A DNA stretch of 64,000 bases from QYOJ01 sp964616825 (GTDB taxonomy: Bacteria > Bacteroidota > Bacteroidia > Bacteroidales > FEN-979): NCBI GenBank assembly GCA_964616825.1, contig CAZTSX010000015.1, forward strand, positions 5,319 through 69,318, written 5' to 3'. This document shows positions 17,977-27,535 of this stretch, piece after piece. The notes beneath the pieces were generated by a model. That model made no database searches. It was not told the origin of the DNA and worked only from the letters and a program-made list of their open reading frames with translations. Every line of letters begins with the position of its first letter. Positions within the stretch are counted from its first letter, which is position 1. Made by a program: the position numbers and the translations under genes.

Positions 17977-19371
17977 CTATTCGCTGTTTATGATCTCTTT
18001 AAAATCATTCAGTATCTTCCGGGCCAGGTTATCGGCTTTCTCCTGCATATCACTCTCTGCATAGATACGAATAATCGGTTCAGTATTCGACTTCCGCAGA
18101 TGCACCCACTCTTTGTCAAAATGGATCTTCACCCCATCAATCCGGCTGATATCATGATCTTTATATCGCTCTTCTATCTTCTTAAGGATCTCATCCAGCG
18201 CTATTTCAGGTCCGAATTCGATTTTATTCTTAGAGATAAAATAGGTTGGATATTCTGATCTGAGGACCGAACATTTCTTCCCCGATTTTGCGAGATATGT
18301 CAGGAACAGGGCAATTCCTATTAATGCATCACGACCGTAATGCAGATCAGGATAGATGATCCCTCCATTTCCTTCGCCACCGATGACCGCTTTTTTGCTT
18401 TTCATCATCTTAACCACATTGACCTCTCCAACAGCAGAAGCAAAATAGGACCCGCCGGCTTTCTTCGTGATATCCTTTAACGCTTGTGAAGATGAGAGGT
18501 TCGAAACAGTATTGCCAATTTTGTGCTGCAATACATAATCGGCAACGGCAACCAGCGTATACTCTTCCCCAAAAGGTTCACCAAGCTCGTTGATGATGGC
18601 GAGTCTGTCGACATCCGGATCAACCACAAAACCTACATCCGCTTGATGCTTAACCACCTCTTCGCAAATAGCTGAAAGATGCTCAGGCAATGGTTCCGGG
18701 TTATGAGGAAACTCTCCGGTGGGATCACAATACAGACGATGGATCACATTCACACCCAGAATCTCTAAAAGTAACGGGATCACTATGCCTCCGGTAGAGT
18801 TTACCGCATCTACCACAACGCTGAAATGGGCTCGTTTAATTGCCTCCGGATCTACCAGTGGGATGTCGAGAATAAGGTCTATGTGTTTCAGCAGAAAACG
18901 ATCATTTGAAGTATATGTCCCAAGGTCATCCACTTCTGAATAGATGGCCAGGTCTTCCTTTACAAGCCTCAAGAGCTCTTTGCCGTCCTTTGCTGTAAGA
19001 AATTCCCCTTTCCGGTTCAGCAACTTCAATGCATTCCACTGTTTGGGATTATGACTGGCTGTAATAATAATGCCACCATCCGAACCGGTTTCTGTCACAG
19101 CAATCTCAACCGTAGGGGTTGTAGTCAGGCCAATATCAAGTATATCGATGCCCATCCCCATCAGCGTACCACACACCAGATCACTGATCATCTTGCCGGA
19201 TCTTCTTGCATCACGTCCAACAACAACCTGGAGTTTTTTATCTGGAATCCGATTCTTCAGAAATGATGCATATGCTGTCATATATTTAAGAACATCTAAC
19301 GGGGTTAATCCTTCATCAGGTGCACCACCTATTGTCCCTCGAATTCCAGAAATGGATTTGATCAACGACAT
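17977..19371 (-). CDS. glmM: Phosphoglucosamine mutase
   Basis: Converts glucosamine-6-phosphate to glucosamine-1-phosphate on the way to UDP-GlcNAc, peptidoglycan and LPS. 464 aa with phosphoserine loop TASHNPKQWNALK, metal loop DPDVDRLA, sugar loop GGEGNGGI and phosphate loop RKSNTEPIIRIYAE. The GEGNGG sugar loop and length separate it from the 580-aa mutase at 3076. A TAnnTTTG promoter lies just upstream; the small RHH-like gene follows. Confidence 0.9.
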   Translation of the reverse strand: MSLIKSISGIRGTIGGAPDEGLTPLDVLKYMTAYASFLKNRIPDKKLQVVVGRDARRSGKMISDLVCGTLMGMGIDILDIGLTTTPTVEIAVTETGSDGGIIITASHNPKQWNALKLLNRKGEFLTAKDGKELLRLVKEDLAIYSEVDDLGTYTSNDRFLLKHIDLILDIPLVDPEAIKRAHFSVVVDAVNSTGGIVIPLLLEILGVNVIHRLYCDPTGEFPHNPEPLPEHLSAICEEVVKHQADVGFVVDPDVDRLAIINELGEPFGEEYTLVAVADYVLQHKIGNTVSNLSSSQALKDITKKAGGSYFASAVGEVNVVKMMKSKKAVIGGEGNGGIIYPDLHYGRDALIGIALFLTYLAKSGKKCSVLRSEYPTYFISKNKIEFGPEIALDEILKKIEERYKDHDISRIDGVKIHFDKEWVHLRKSNTEPIIRIYAESDMQEKADNLARKILNDFKEIINSE

Positions 19372-19385
19372 TTACAAATTTTAAA

Positions 19386-19393
19386 CAAAAGTA
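19386..19393 (-). promoter_or_regulatory. TAnnTTTG promoter of glmM
   Basis: Minus-strand TACTTTTG ends 14 nt before the glmM ATG at 19371. Confidence 0.6.
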
Positions 19394-19481
19394 AGGTGGT
19401 TTTTACGCTCTATGTGGAAATGTTGATAACTATTGAAATCTTGTCATGATAACAAAATTAACTCTGCATGAAGGAAATTGT

Positions 19482-19489
19482 TAATTTTG
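19482..19489 (+). promoter_or_regulatory. TAnnTTTG promoter of TPR gene
   Basis: TAATTTTG, exact match, ending 18 nt before the ATG at 19508. Confidence 0.55.
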
Positions 19490-19507
19490 CATGAGGAATA
19501 AAATGTT

Positions 19508-20911
19508 ATGGAAAATCCTTTTGATCCGTTTTCTGACCCCGAAATGCTTGAACTGGTTCGCCGTTTTGAGGAGATGGCTGACCGAGGCGATTTTGGGTTT
19601 TTCGATCTGGATGAATTTGAGGATATCCTGGAGTATTACCTCTTTCACTCCCGTTCAACTCACTTTCAGCGTGCCCTGGATATGGCGTTGAAGCAACACC
19701 CCGGGAGCATCACCATCCAACTTAAAGAGGCTCAACATTATATCAACACCAGCCGAAACCAGCAAGCTCTGAGAATTCTGGAAAATACCGAAGACGCAGT
19801 TAATGATCACGACATATTCCTGACAAGAGGAGCATTATATAGCCAGCTTAACAAGTACGAGAAAGCCATTGAAGCGTATAAAAAAGGAATCCACGAAAGT
19901 GAAGATCTGGATGAGATCTATGCAAGCATTGCCTATGAATATGAAAATCTGGGAAAATTCGACAAGGCGATCACATTTCTGATCAAAGCCCTGAACCAGA
20001 ATCCCGGCAATGAATCTGCTCTGTTTGAACTCTCCTTCTGTTGTGAAATCAACCAGCAAACAGAGAAAATTATTACCTACCTGATTAAATTTCTTGACCA
20101 GCATCCCTATAATAAATCTGCCTGGTTCAACCTGGGTATTGCTTATAGTAACCAGGAACTATACGAGAAAGCAATCGATGCATACGAGTATACCCTGGCA
20201 ATAGATGAGGCCTTCTCTTCAGCCTATTTCAATATGGCCAACTGCTATGCAAACATTAAGGAGTATACGAAAGCTATCGAGACCTATATGGAGACCTTTC
20301 TCTACGAAGAGCCTGAGCCATTAACCTACTACTACATCGCTGAATGCTACGAAAAACAACATCAGTTTGAGTTTGCTGTCCAGCAATACAAGAAAGCGAT
20401 CAATATGGATCCGGAGTTTGCCGATGCCTGGCTGGGTGTGGGAATGTGTTTCGACGAACTCGGCAAACCAAGTATTGCTTATGCATACATCAAAAAAGCT
20501 GTTCGCCTCTCTCCTACGATCCCCGAATACTGGTTTATCCTTGGAGAAGTCCAGATTAAGCTGAACCGCTTTCCGGAAGGGATCTCCTCCTACCAGAAAG
20601 TGATTGAACTTGATCCCGGCGATCCGAGGGTATGGCTTGATCTCGCTGGAGTTCATGCAGAGTTGAAAGATTATCAGATGGCCATACAAACATTAAGGGA
20701 CGGATTGAAATACCATGAAAATCAAGCGGACTTTTATTACAGTATAGCCTATTTCATGGTGATGAATGGGAAGCATAACCAGGCTCATGAATTCCTATTC
20801 AAAGCGATGGACATGGACTCCGAAGGTTATAAACGCCTGTTAACCACCTTCCCGGATGCAGGAAAACATCCTGCCGTGATGGATATCATCTCATCATACA
20901 GGAAAGGATAA
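19508..20911 (+). CDS. TPR-repeat protein, cytoplasmic
   Basis: 467 aa made almost entirely of tetratricopeptide repeats (about 11), such as KSAWFNLGIAYSNQELYEKA and SSAYFNMANCYANIKEYTKA. The N-terminus is acidic with no signal peptide or lipobox, so it should be cytoplasmic. It precedes aroE by 15 bp on the same strand; the pair is likely one transcript. Such TPR scaffolds bind other proteins, but no partner can be named. Confidence 0.85.
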   Translation: MENPFDPFSDPEMLELVRRFEEMADRGDFGFFDLDEFEDILEYYLFHSRSTHFQRALDMALKQHPGSITIQLKEAQHYINTSRNQQALRILENTEDAVNDHDIFLTRGALYSQLNKYEKAIEAYKKGIHESEDLDEIYASIAYEYENLGKFDKAITFLIKALNQNPGNESALFELSFCCEINQQTEKIITYLIKFLDQHPYNKSAWFNLGIAYSNQELYEKAIDAYEYTLAIDEAFSSAYFNMANCYANIKEYTKAIETYMETFLYEEPEPLTYYYIAECYEKQHQFEFAVQQYKKAINMDPEFADAWLGVGMCFDELGKPSIAYAYIKKAVRLSPTIPEYWFILGEVQIKLNRFPEGISSYQKVIELDPGDPRVWLDLAGVHAELKDYQMAIQTLRDGLKYHENQADFYYSIAYFMVMNGKHNQAHEFLFKAMDMDSEGYKRLLTTFPDAGKHPAVMDIISSYRKG

Positions 20912-20926
20912 TCCATTCATGTAAGC

Positions 20927-21664
20927 ATGAAGAAAATCTATGGCCTGATCGGTTTTCCACTTACCCACTCCTGGTCACAGAAATATTTTGAAAAAAAATT
21001 TTATGACAAAGGGCTCAGCAAATGCATATATAAGCTGTTTCCACTATCTGATATAACCGATCTCCCATCACTGGTTGACTCCATGCCCGGGTTATGCGGA
21101 CTCAACGTGACGATCCCATATAAAGAAGCCGTCATTCCATATCTTCATTCAATTGACAGCAAAGCCAGAGAGATTGGCGCAATAAATACGATCGTAATAG
21201 AGCATCTAAATGGAAAGAGAAACCTTAAGGGATTCAATACCGATGCGGAAGGATTCACTCTCTCCTCCGATTTTTCAAATCATTCAAACGCACTGGTCCT
21301 TGGAACAGGGGGGGCATCCAACGCAATCTGTTATTCGCTGAGACAATTGGGAATCGAACCTAAACGGGTATCACGCTCGCCGTTGCAATCAGAAGTGTTA
21401 CGCTATGAAGAGCTTGATCAGGCAATCATGAATCAGCATACCCTGATTGTCAACACCACGCCCCTGGGCATGTCTCCGAATGAATCGACCTACCCTCCCA
21501 TTCCCTATCATCTAATCACATCAAATCATTTTCTCTACGACCTGGTCTACAATCCGCTGAAAACGATTTTCCTGCAAAAAGGATCTGAGCAGGGCGCAAC
21601 AATCCAAACAGGACTGCAGATGCTTCATCATCAGGCAGACCTGGCGTTTGAGATCTTAATCTGA
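20927..21664 (+). CDS. aroE: Shikimate dehydrogenase
   Basis: NADPH-dependent reduction of 3-dehydroshikimate in aromatic amino acid synthesis. 245 aa, the short Bacteroidota form. Substrate-binding motifs are GFPLTHSWSQKYF (Ser-x-Ser pocket), GLNVTIPYKEAV with the catalytic Lys, and GAINTI; cofactor motif is LGTGGASNAI; the C-terminal motif is YDLVYNPLKTIFL followed by GLQMLHHQA. Complete. Confidence 0.95.
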   Translation: MKKIYGLIGFPLTHSWSQKYFEKKFYDKGLSKCIYKLFPLSDITDLPSLVDSMPGLCGLNVTIPYKEAVIPYLHSIDSKAREIGAINTIVIEHLNGKRNLKGFNTDAEGFTLSSDFSNHSNALVLGTGGASNAICYSLRQLGIEPKRVSRSPLQSEVLRYEELDQAIMNQHTLIVNTTPLGMSPNESTYPPIPYHLITSNHFLYDLVYNPLKTIFLQKGSEQGATIQTGLQMLHHQADLAFEILI

Positions 21665-21688
21665 GAAAACAGATTTACACGATACTCG

Positions 21689-21943
21689 TTACTCTTTCTT
21701 CGGTTCTTCTGAACGTATTACTTCAACGTGGAAGTTGGCTACCATCGCTGCAATTGCTCCGACAGCAGCAAGAATTGGGGCAACCAATGCACCGATGAGA
21801 CCAATTGTTACCGGGATCTCCAGGAATACTTTTCCGTCTTCATCCTTAATGATGATCCGGCGTACATTGCCTTCATGGATGAGCTCTTTAACCTTGTTAA
21901 TCAACTCTCCACCTTTCACCTTGAATTCCTCTTTAATGTCCAT
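21689..21943 (-). CDS. DUF4342 domain protein
   Basis: 84 aa. Helical N-terminus (GGELINKVKELIHEGNVRRIIIKDEDGK), then a hydrophobic Gly/Ala-rich segment (VTIGLIGALVAPILAAVGAIAAMVA) that is probably membrane-associated, then a polar tail. This matches DUF4342, a small family of unknown function found in many bacteria. It lies 15 bp beyond the 3' end of the broken aldehyde dehydrogenase on the same strand. Confidence 0.75.
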   Translation of the reverse strand: MDIKEEFKVKGGELINKVKELIHEGNVRRIIIKDEDGKVFLEIPVTIGLIGALVAPILAAVGAIAAMVANFHVEVIRSEEPKKE

Positions 21944-21958
21944 AATACTCTGCTCTGG

Positions 21959-23181
21959 TTATTTCATAAAATACTTGATCAGTTTCAATCTGTTTCTATA
22001 CGGAGGATAACGCAAGCGGATATCAACCCAGGTCACTTTTTTCATAATAGACCGTTGATGAGAAAACGTGTCGAAACTAAACTTCCCGTGATACTGACCA
22101 ATTCCACTGTTTCCCACGCCACCAAACGACAGGTTCTCATTGGCAAATTGGATGACCACATCGTTGATACATCCTCCACCTGCATGAGAGGATGATCCGG
22201 CGAAACATCTTCCAATATGGTCGGTGCGATATATCTCTCATCGATATTCACCGTACCTCCACATCTAATTGTTGTCCCTTTAATCAAGCCGGCCAGGCGC
22301 TCTGTTTTTGGCTTATTGATAATCCGGCAATAATCGAGACTTTTTTGGGGATCCTCCCCAAAAAAACGTGTTACGGAATCTTGTAGTAACGAGATAAACT
22401 TATCCTTAACAGAACGGTGTACAAAAAGATAATCTGGCGCGACACAGGTCTGCCCTGCATTGAGAAACTTCCCCCAGGCAATGCGTGCTGCTGCAACGGA
22501 TAAGTTGGCATCGGCTTCAACGATACACGGACTTTTCCCTCCCAATTCAAGCGTAACCGGAGTCAGGTGTTTGGCTGCTGCCTCCATTACGATCTTACCT
22601 ACGGCCAGGCTTCCTGTGAAAAAAATGTAATCCCATTTCTCGGCAAACAATGCCTGGTTAACATCCCTGCCTCCCTGATGATAAGAGATGTATGCTGGTG
22701 AAAAAAAATCACTGATCATCTGACTCATGGCTTCAGTGATATGCGGTGAGTAATCTGAAGGTTTCAACGCAATGCAGTTCCCTGCTGAGATTGCACCAAC
22801 TAGCGGAATGAGTAGGAGTTGAAAAGGATAATTCCAGGGAGCGATGATCAATGCCACTCCATAAGGCTCTTTAAAGATCCGGCTCGTCGACCAGAAATGG
22901 ATCAATTGATCCGTAGGAACCCGTTCGGGGCGAGCCCAACTTCTGAGTTTTCGAATATGCAAAGAGATCTCATTTAATACTAAGCCAATCTCTGAAGAAT
23001 ACGCTTCAAATTTCGATTTATGCAAGTCTTTCCAGAACGCATCATAGAAGCGGTCTTCATGAGCTATAATCGCCCGGCGAAGAGTTTTCAACTGGTTGAT
23101 CCGAAAACGGATATCACGAGTTTGATAAGTGTTGAAAAAATCACGTTGAGCCTGAAGGGTTTGGCCAATTTTTAAATGCAT
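21959..23181 (-). pseudogene. Aldehyde dehydrogenase with internal deletion and frameshift
   Basis: An ALDH3-like gene in two frames. From ATG 23181 it encodes KIGQTLQAQRDFFNT, the cofactor segment APWNYPFQL, the catalytic Glu in LELGGKSPCIVEAD and the catalytic Cys in NAGQTCVAPDYLFV, up to SPDHPLMQ. It then changes frame near 22183 straight into GGGCINDVVIQFANENLSFGG and the C-terminal GVGNSGIGQYHGKFSFDTFSH. In intact relatives roughly 60 residues (from EIFGP onward) separate these two motifs. I chose ATG 23181 because a promoter octamer overlaps the longer frame. Probably inactive. Confidence 0.85.
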
Positions 23182-23199
23182 CTGACAGGAAAATATACA

Positions 23200-23207
23200 C
23201 AAATATA
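23200..23207 (-). promoter_or_regulatory. TAnnTTTG promoter of aldehyde dehydrogenase
   Basis: Minus-strand TATATTTG ends 18 nt before ATG 23181. It overlaps an earlier in-frame start at 23202, which argues against that start. Confidence 0.5.
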
Positions 23208-23222
23208 TAGGATAAAAATTTA

Positions 23223-23254
23223 TTTGCTCATATCAAAGAAAATAATTACTTTTG
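23223..23254 (+). promoter_or_regulatory. Full -33/-7 promoter of rpsO
   Basis: TTTG at 23223-23226, 20 bp, then TACTTTTG at 23247-23254. This is the best complete Bacteroidota sigma-ABfr-type promoter in the window, and it fits a highly expressed ribosomal protein gene whose ATG is at 23313. Confidence 0.75.
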
Positions 23255-23312
23255 CAGCCCGTTTTGATGCGCTCTCGCAAGGTAAAAAACTGAATAAAAA
23301 CGATAATTTATA

Positions 23313-23582
23313 ATGAATTTTCCTCCTGAAGTAAAAAAGAAAACATTTAAAGAGTACGGAAAGTCAGAGTTTGACTCGGGTTCAACCGAAGCTCAGGTCG
23401 CACTCTTTACCATGAAAATCGAACACCTGACTCAACATCTAAAGAAAAATAAAAAAGATCTTGTCACAGAGAGATCATTGGTTTTGATGGTTGGAAAGCG
23501 TCGCCACCTGCTGGATTATCTGAAGAAAAAAGACATTGAACGTTACCGTACGATCATCAAGAAATTAAAACTTAGAAAATAA
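23313..23582 (+). CDS. rpsO: 30S ribosomal protein S15
   Basis: 89-aa 16S rRNA-binding protein of the small-subunit platform. Signature regions are EYGKSEFDSGSTEAQVALFT, LTQHLKKNKKD and LVGKRRHLLDYLKKKD (here with LMVGKRR), in a four-helix protein of standard length. It is followed by a strong hairpin and then pnp, the conserved rpsO-pnp order. Confidence 0.98.
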   Translation: MNFPPEVKKKTFKEYGKSEFDSGSTEAQVALFTMKIEHLTQHLKKNKKDLVTERSLVLMVGKRRHLLDYLKKKDIERYRTIIKKLKLRK

Positions 23583-23601
23583 CAATATATATCTGACAGA
23601 A

Positions 23602-23635
23602 CTAAAAGAGGCAATTCCCGAATTGCCTCTTTTAG
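23602..23635 (+). terminator. Hairpin between rpsO and pnp
   Basis: Two perfect 16-nt complementary arms, the left beginning CTAAAAGAGG and the right ending CCTCTTTTAG, with only 2 nt left between them, so the top of the stem must open into the loop. The T-rich right arm is consistent with an intrinsic terminator or with a processing hairpin in the rpsO-pnp leader, as known for pnp autoregulation in other bacteria. Confidence 0.75.
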
Positions 23636-23664
23636 CATCTGTCGGTTTCAAATACTAATAAAAT

Positions 23665-25818
23665 ATGAATGCAATTACAAAAACAATTCAATTAGACGAC
23701 GGCCGTGAAATTACGATGGAAACTGGTCGTCTTGCTCGTCAGGCTGACGGTGCCGTTGTGGTAAAAATGGGCGATACGATGTTGCTGGCCACAGTGGTAG
23801 CCAAATCAGAAGCTGCTGAAAATGTAGATTACATGCCGCTTAGTGTGGATTACCGCGAAAAATACGCGGCGGTCGGACGATTCCCTGGCGGATTTTTCAA
23901 GCGGGAAGCACGTCCTTCCGATTATGAGATACTGATTTCAAGACTCGTTGACAGAGCGCTGCGGCCCCTCTTCCCGGAAGATTTCCATGCCGAAGTACAG
24001 GTGCTTATCACCCTGATCTCAGCCGATAAAGATGTTTTGCCAGACGCACTCGCTTGTCTGGCAGCCTCCACAGCCCTTACTATCAGTGATATTCCCTTTA
24101 ATGGTCCGATCTCTGAAGTGAAAGTAGGCCATATCGATGGAAAGTTTATCGCCAATCCTGCCTATTCATCCCTCTCAGAATCGGATATGGATATCATGGT
24201 TGCTGCCTCGCAGGATAACATCATGATGGTAGAGGGAGAGATGAAAGAGGTAAGTGAGAAAATGATGGTGGATGCCATCAAGTTTGCTCACGAAATCATC
24301 AAAGTTCAGTGTCAGGCGCAGCTTGATCTGGCAAAGATGATAAAGAAATCCAACACCAAGCGGGAATACAACCACGAAACAAATGATCCTGAGTTCAAGC
24401 AGACAATGCATGATGCTACCTACCAGAAGATATACGACATGGCTGCCAAAGGGATAGCTGATAAGAAGGAGAGAAAAAGGATTCTTGATGCCATCAAAGA
24501 GGAGTTTGTTGAAACGCTGAGTGATGAGGAGAAGGAAGAGAAGAAGATGATGATCTCCCGCTACTATCACGACATTGAACGGGATGCGATTCGGAATGCC
24601 ACTCTCGATACGAAAATCAGGATTGACGGAAGAAAGCTGGACGAGATCCGGCCTATCTGGACAGAAGTTGACTACCTGCCTGCTGCCCACGGATCCGCTA
24701 TCTTCACTCGTGGTGAAACCCAGTCGCTTACTACCGTGACACTGGGAACGAAGCTGGATGAACAGATCATCGACGGAGCTGTGATCGAAGAGAGGTCTAA
24801 TTTCCTCTTACATTATAACTTCCCACCATTTAGCACTGGTGAAGCTAAATTCTTAAGGGGCACAAGCCGGCGGGAAGTAGGTCATGGAAATCTGGCCCTG
24901 AGAGCCCTGAAATTCATCCTTCCCGATTCAGAAGAGAATCATTATACCACTCGTGTGGTATCAGATATCCTGGAGTCGAACGGCTCCTCTTCCATGGCTA
25001 CAGTTTGTGCCGGAACCATGGCGCTGATGGATGCCGGTGTGAAGATCAAAAAACCGGTCTCAGGGATTGCCATGGGACTGATCTCAGACAACGGAAATAA
25101 GCGCTATTCCGTTTTGTCAGATATTCTGGGTGATGAAGACCACCTGGGCGACATGGACTTCAAGGTTTGTGGTACACGCGACGGTATCACCGCTTGTCAG
25201 ATGGATATCAAAGTTGACGGCATGCCTTATGAGATCCTTGAAGAGGCTCTCGAACAAGCCAAAGTGGGCAGACTGCATATTATGGATGAGATGATGAAGA
25301 CCATCTCAGAACCCAGACCCGACTATAAACCATGCGTACCGAGAATAACACAGATGAAAGTTCCAAAGGATTTCATCGGCGCTATCATCGGACCGGGCGG
25401 GAAAGTGATTCAGGAGATGCAGCGGGAGACCGGAACCACAATCGTTGTGGAAGAGGTCGGAGAATTTGGTGTTATCGATATTGTTGCCAATAATGTAGAA
25501 GACAAAGATGCTGTTGTAGAACGGATCAAAAACATATGTGCCGTACCTGAAGTTGGTGAGATCTACAAAGGAAAAGTGAAAAATATCACCACCTTTGGTG
25601 CCTTCATTGAGATTCTGCCCGGACAGGATGGGTTATTGCACATCTCGGAGATTGAATGGAGACGTCTGAACAGAGTAGAAGATGCCCTGAATGTAGGAGA
25701 TGAAGTAGAGGTAAAACTGATTGATGTTGATCCCAGAAATGGCAAGCTAAAACTCTCACGGAAAGTACTTCTTGAGAAACCGGCTGACTATAAGGATTCC
25801 AGACCGAAAAAATTCTAG
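23665..25818 (+). CDS. pnp: Polyribonucleotide nucleotidyltransferase (PNPase)
   Basis: Phosphorolytic 3'-5' exoribonuclease of the RNA degradosome. 717 aa with two RNase PH domains (first about 10-230, with FPGGFFKREARPSDYEI; second about 320-550, with FPPFSTGEAKF and SNGSSSMATVCAGTMALMD), a KH domain (IGAIIGPGGKVIQEM) and a C-terminal S1 domain (GEIYKGKVKNITTFGAFIE). All are intact. Confidence 0.98.
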   Translation: MNAITKTIQLDDGREITMETGRLARQADGAVVVKMGDTMLLATVVAKSEAAENVDYMPLSVDYREKYAAVGRFPGGFFKREARPSDYEILISRLVDRALRPLFPEDFHAEVQVLITLISADKDVLPDALACLAASTALTISDIPFNGPISEVKVGHIDGKFIANPAYSSLSESDMDIMVAASQDNIMMVEGEMKEVSEKMMVDAIKFAHEIIKVQCQAQLDLAKMIKKSNTKREYNHETNDPEFKQTMHDATYQKIYDMAAKGIADKKERKRILDAIKEEFVETLSDEEKEEKKMMISRYYHDIERDAIRNATLDTKIRIDGRKLDEIRPIWTEVDYLPAAHGSAIFTRGETQSLTTVTLGTKLDEQIIDGAVIEERSNFLLHYNFPPFSTGEAKFLRGTSRREVGHGNLALRALKFILPDSEENHYTTRVVSDILESNGSSSMATVCAGTMALMDAGVKIKKPVSGIAMGLISDNGNKRYSVLSDILGDEDHLGDMDFKVCGTRDGITACQMDIKVDGMPYEILEEALEQAKVGRLHIMDEMMKTISEPRPDYKPCVPRITQMKVPKDFIGAIIGPGGKVIQEMQRETGTTIVVEEVGEFGVIDIVANNVEDKDAVVERIKNICAVPEVGEIYKGKVKNITTFGAFIEILPGQDGLLHISEIEWRRLNRVEDALNVGDEVEVKLIDVDPRNGKLKLSRKVLLEKPADYKDSRPKKF

Positions 25819-25868
25819 TGGTTTCTGAAACCCGAATTGCGTTTTTTTCGTAAACAAATGAGATCCGG

Positions 25869-26732
25869 ATGAGACAACTTAAAATTATAAAGCAGGTCAC
25901 CAATCGTGAGACTGCTTCACTTGACAAGTACCTCCAGGAGATAGGTAAAGTGGAGTTGATCACTGCTGATGAAGAGGTGTCACTGGCCCAGCGTATCAAA
26001 CAGGGAGATCATTCTGCTCTTGAGAAACTCACCAAGGCCAATCTGCGTTTTGTCGTATCCGTTTCCAAACAATATCAGAATCAAGGACTTAGTCTTCCCG
26101 ACCTGATCAATGAAGGGAATCTTGGCTTGATTAAAGCTGCCCAACGTTTCGATGAAACCCGTGGATTTAAGTTCATCTCATATGCCGTGTGGTGGATCAG
26201 GCAATCGATTCTCCAGGCTCTTGCAGAGCAATCGCGTATTGTGCGTCTTCCGTTGAATAAGATCGGTTCGATTAACAAGATAAACAAAGCTTACGCGAAG
26301 CTTGAGCAGAAATATGAACGTGAGCCCAACATCCAGGAAATCGCCAAGCTGCTGGAAATCTCGGAAAATGAGGTCAAAGAGTCGATGAAGAACGCGGGTA
26401 GACATGTCTCAATGGACGCACCCCTCATTCAGGATGAAGACAACACCATGTACGATGTTCTGAAAGGTGAGGAAAATACGACCCCCGAAAATGGATTGCT
26501 CTACGAATCCCTTAAGCGGGAAATCGAACGGGCTGTGTCTACGCTAACACAACGGGAAGCTGATGTGATCCGTCTATATTTCGGACTCAACGGAAGTCAC
26601 CCGATGACACTGGAGGAGATCGGTGAAAAATTCGACCTTACCCGTGAGCGCGTTCGACAGATCAAAGAGAAAGCCATTCGCAGACTGAAACATACATCAA
26701 GAAGTAAAATTCTGAAAACATACCTGGGATAA
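25869..26732 (+). CDS. rpoD: Primary sigma factor RpoD
   Basis: Main sigma-70 of the cell. 287 aa: the short Bacteroidota type, lacking regions 1.1 and the non-conserved insert. Region 1.2 starts DKYLQEIGKVELITADEEV; region 2 has NLRFVVSVSKQYQNQGLSLPDLINEGNLGLIKAAQRFDETRGFKF split over 2.1-2.3 and YAVWWIRQSI in 2.4; region 4.2 has TLEEIGEKFDLTRERVRQI. It is the factor expected to read the TAnnTTTG promoters seen across the window. Starts 50 bp after pnp; rpe follows after 16 bp. Confidence 0.96.
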   Translation: MRQLKIIKQVTNRETASLDKYLQEIGKVELITADEEVSLAQRIKQGDHSALEKLTKANLRFVVSVSKQYQNQGLSLPDLINEGNLGLIKAAQRFDETRGFKFISYAVWWIRQSILQALAEQSRIVRLPLNKIGSINKINKAYAKLEQKYEREPNIQEIAKLLEISENEVKESMKNAGRHVSMDAPLIQDEDNTMYDVLKGEENTTPENGLLYESLKREIERAVSTLTQREADVIRLYFGLNGSHPMTLEEIGEKFDLTRERVRQIKEKAIRRLKHTSRSKILKTYLG

Positions 26733-26748
26733 CAACTGGTAAATTGAG

Positions 26749-27399
26749 ATGTCTCATTTAATTGCTCCTTCCCTATTATCCTCGAATTTCCTGAAGCTGG
26801 AAGAGGAGATTGACATGGTTAACCGAAGTGAAGCTGACTGGTTTCATCTGGATATCATGGACGGCCTATTTGTCCCCAATATCTCGTTCGGATTCCCTAT
26901 TTTGGAGCGCATCAAGAAAGCGGCTAAAAAGCCGATGGATGTTCACCTGATGATTGTTGATCCCGACCGGTACCTGGATCGTTTCAGAGCATCCGGTGCG
27001 GATATTATTACTGTGCATTATGAAGCCTGTGCCCATCTCCACAGAACCATCCAGGCTATCAAAGACTCAGGCGCTAAAGCTGGGGTCTCTCTCAATCCCC
27101 ACACACCAGGCATGCTTCTGCGAGAGGTGATCAACGAACTCGACCTGGTCCTGCTGATGTCGGTAAATCCCGGTTTCGGCGGGCAGGAATTCATCGAACA
27201 AACCTACCAGAAAACCCGCGAATTAAAGACCCTGATCCTCGACAACGACTCAGAAGCCCTCATCGAAGTAGATGGTGGAGTTACTCTCGACAACGCCCGG
27301 CCACTGATTGATGCAGGTGTGGATATCCTGGTAGCAGGAAATACTGTTTTTGGCTCAGAAGACCCGGTTGAGACCATCCATCAGTTGAAACACTGCTAA
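26749..27399 (+). CDS. rpe: Ribulose-phosphate 3-epimerase
   Basis: Interconverts ribulose-5-phosphate and xylulose-5-phosphate in the pentose phosphate pathway. 216-aa TIM barrel with LIAPSLLSSNF, the metal/catalytic signature FHLDIMDGLFVPNISFG, MDVHLMI, LMSVNPGFGGQEF and the C-terminal EVDGGVTLDNARPL and VAGNTVFG. Complete. A 7-bp array begins 14 bp after the stop. Confidence 0.96.
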   Translation: MSHLIAPSLLSSNFLKLEEEIDMVNRSEADWFHLDIMDGLFVPNISFGFPILERIKKAAKKPMDVHLMIVDPDRYLDRFRASGADIITVHYEACAHLHRTIQAIKDSGAKAGVSLNPHTPGMLLREVINELDLVLLMSVNPGFGGQEFIEQTYQKTRELKTLILDNDSEALIEVDGGVTLDNARPLIDAGVDILVAGNTVFGSEDPVETIHQLKHC

Positions 27400-27413
27400 A
27401 GAAACACGGATCC

Positions 27414-27492
27414 CGGATGCCTGATGCCAGATGCCGGATAATCAAAACCATTCCTCATTCTTCATTCCTCATTTCTTATTCCTTATTCCCTA
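27414..27492 (+). repeat. Two 7-bp tandem arrays between rpe and uspA
   Basis: 27414-27441 has four units (CGGATGC, CTGATGC, CAGATGC, CGGATAA). 27451-27492 has six units of a second family (TTCCTCA, TTCTTCA, TTCCTCA, TTTCTTA, TTCCTTA, TTCCCTA). The 13-mer AGATGCCGGATAA at 27429 recurs at 16296, just after the Gfo/Idh/MocA remnant. Confidence 0.7.
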
Positions 27493-27502
27493 AGCCACTC
27501 CC

Positions 27503-27518
27503 TATTTTTGTATTTTTG
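27503..27518 (+). promoter_or_regulatory. Two tandem TAnnTTTG elements
   Basis: TATTTTTG occurs twice back to back (27503-27510 and 27511-27518), the second ending 17 nt before the UspA ATG at 27536. This would allow two start sites 8 nt apart, or is another short duplication. Confidence 0.5.
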
Positions 27519-27535
27519 TTTAAAATTCAGAGGAT

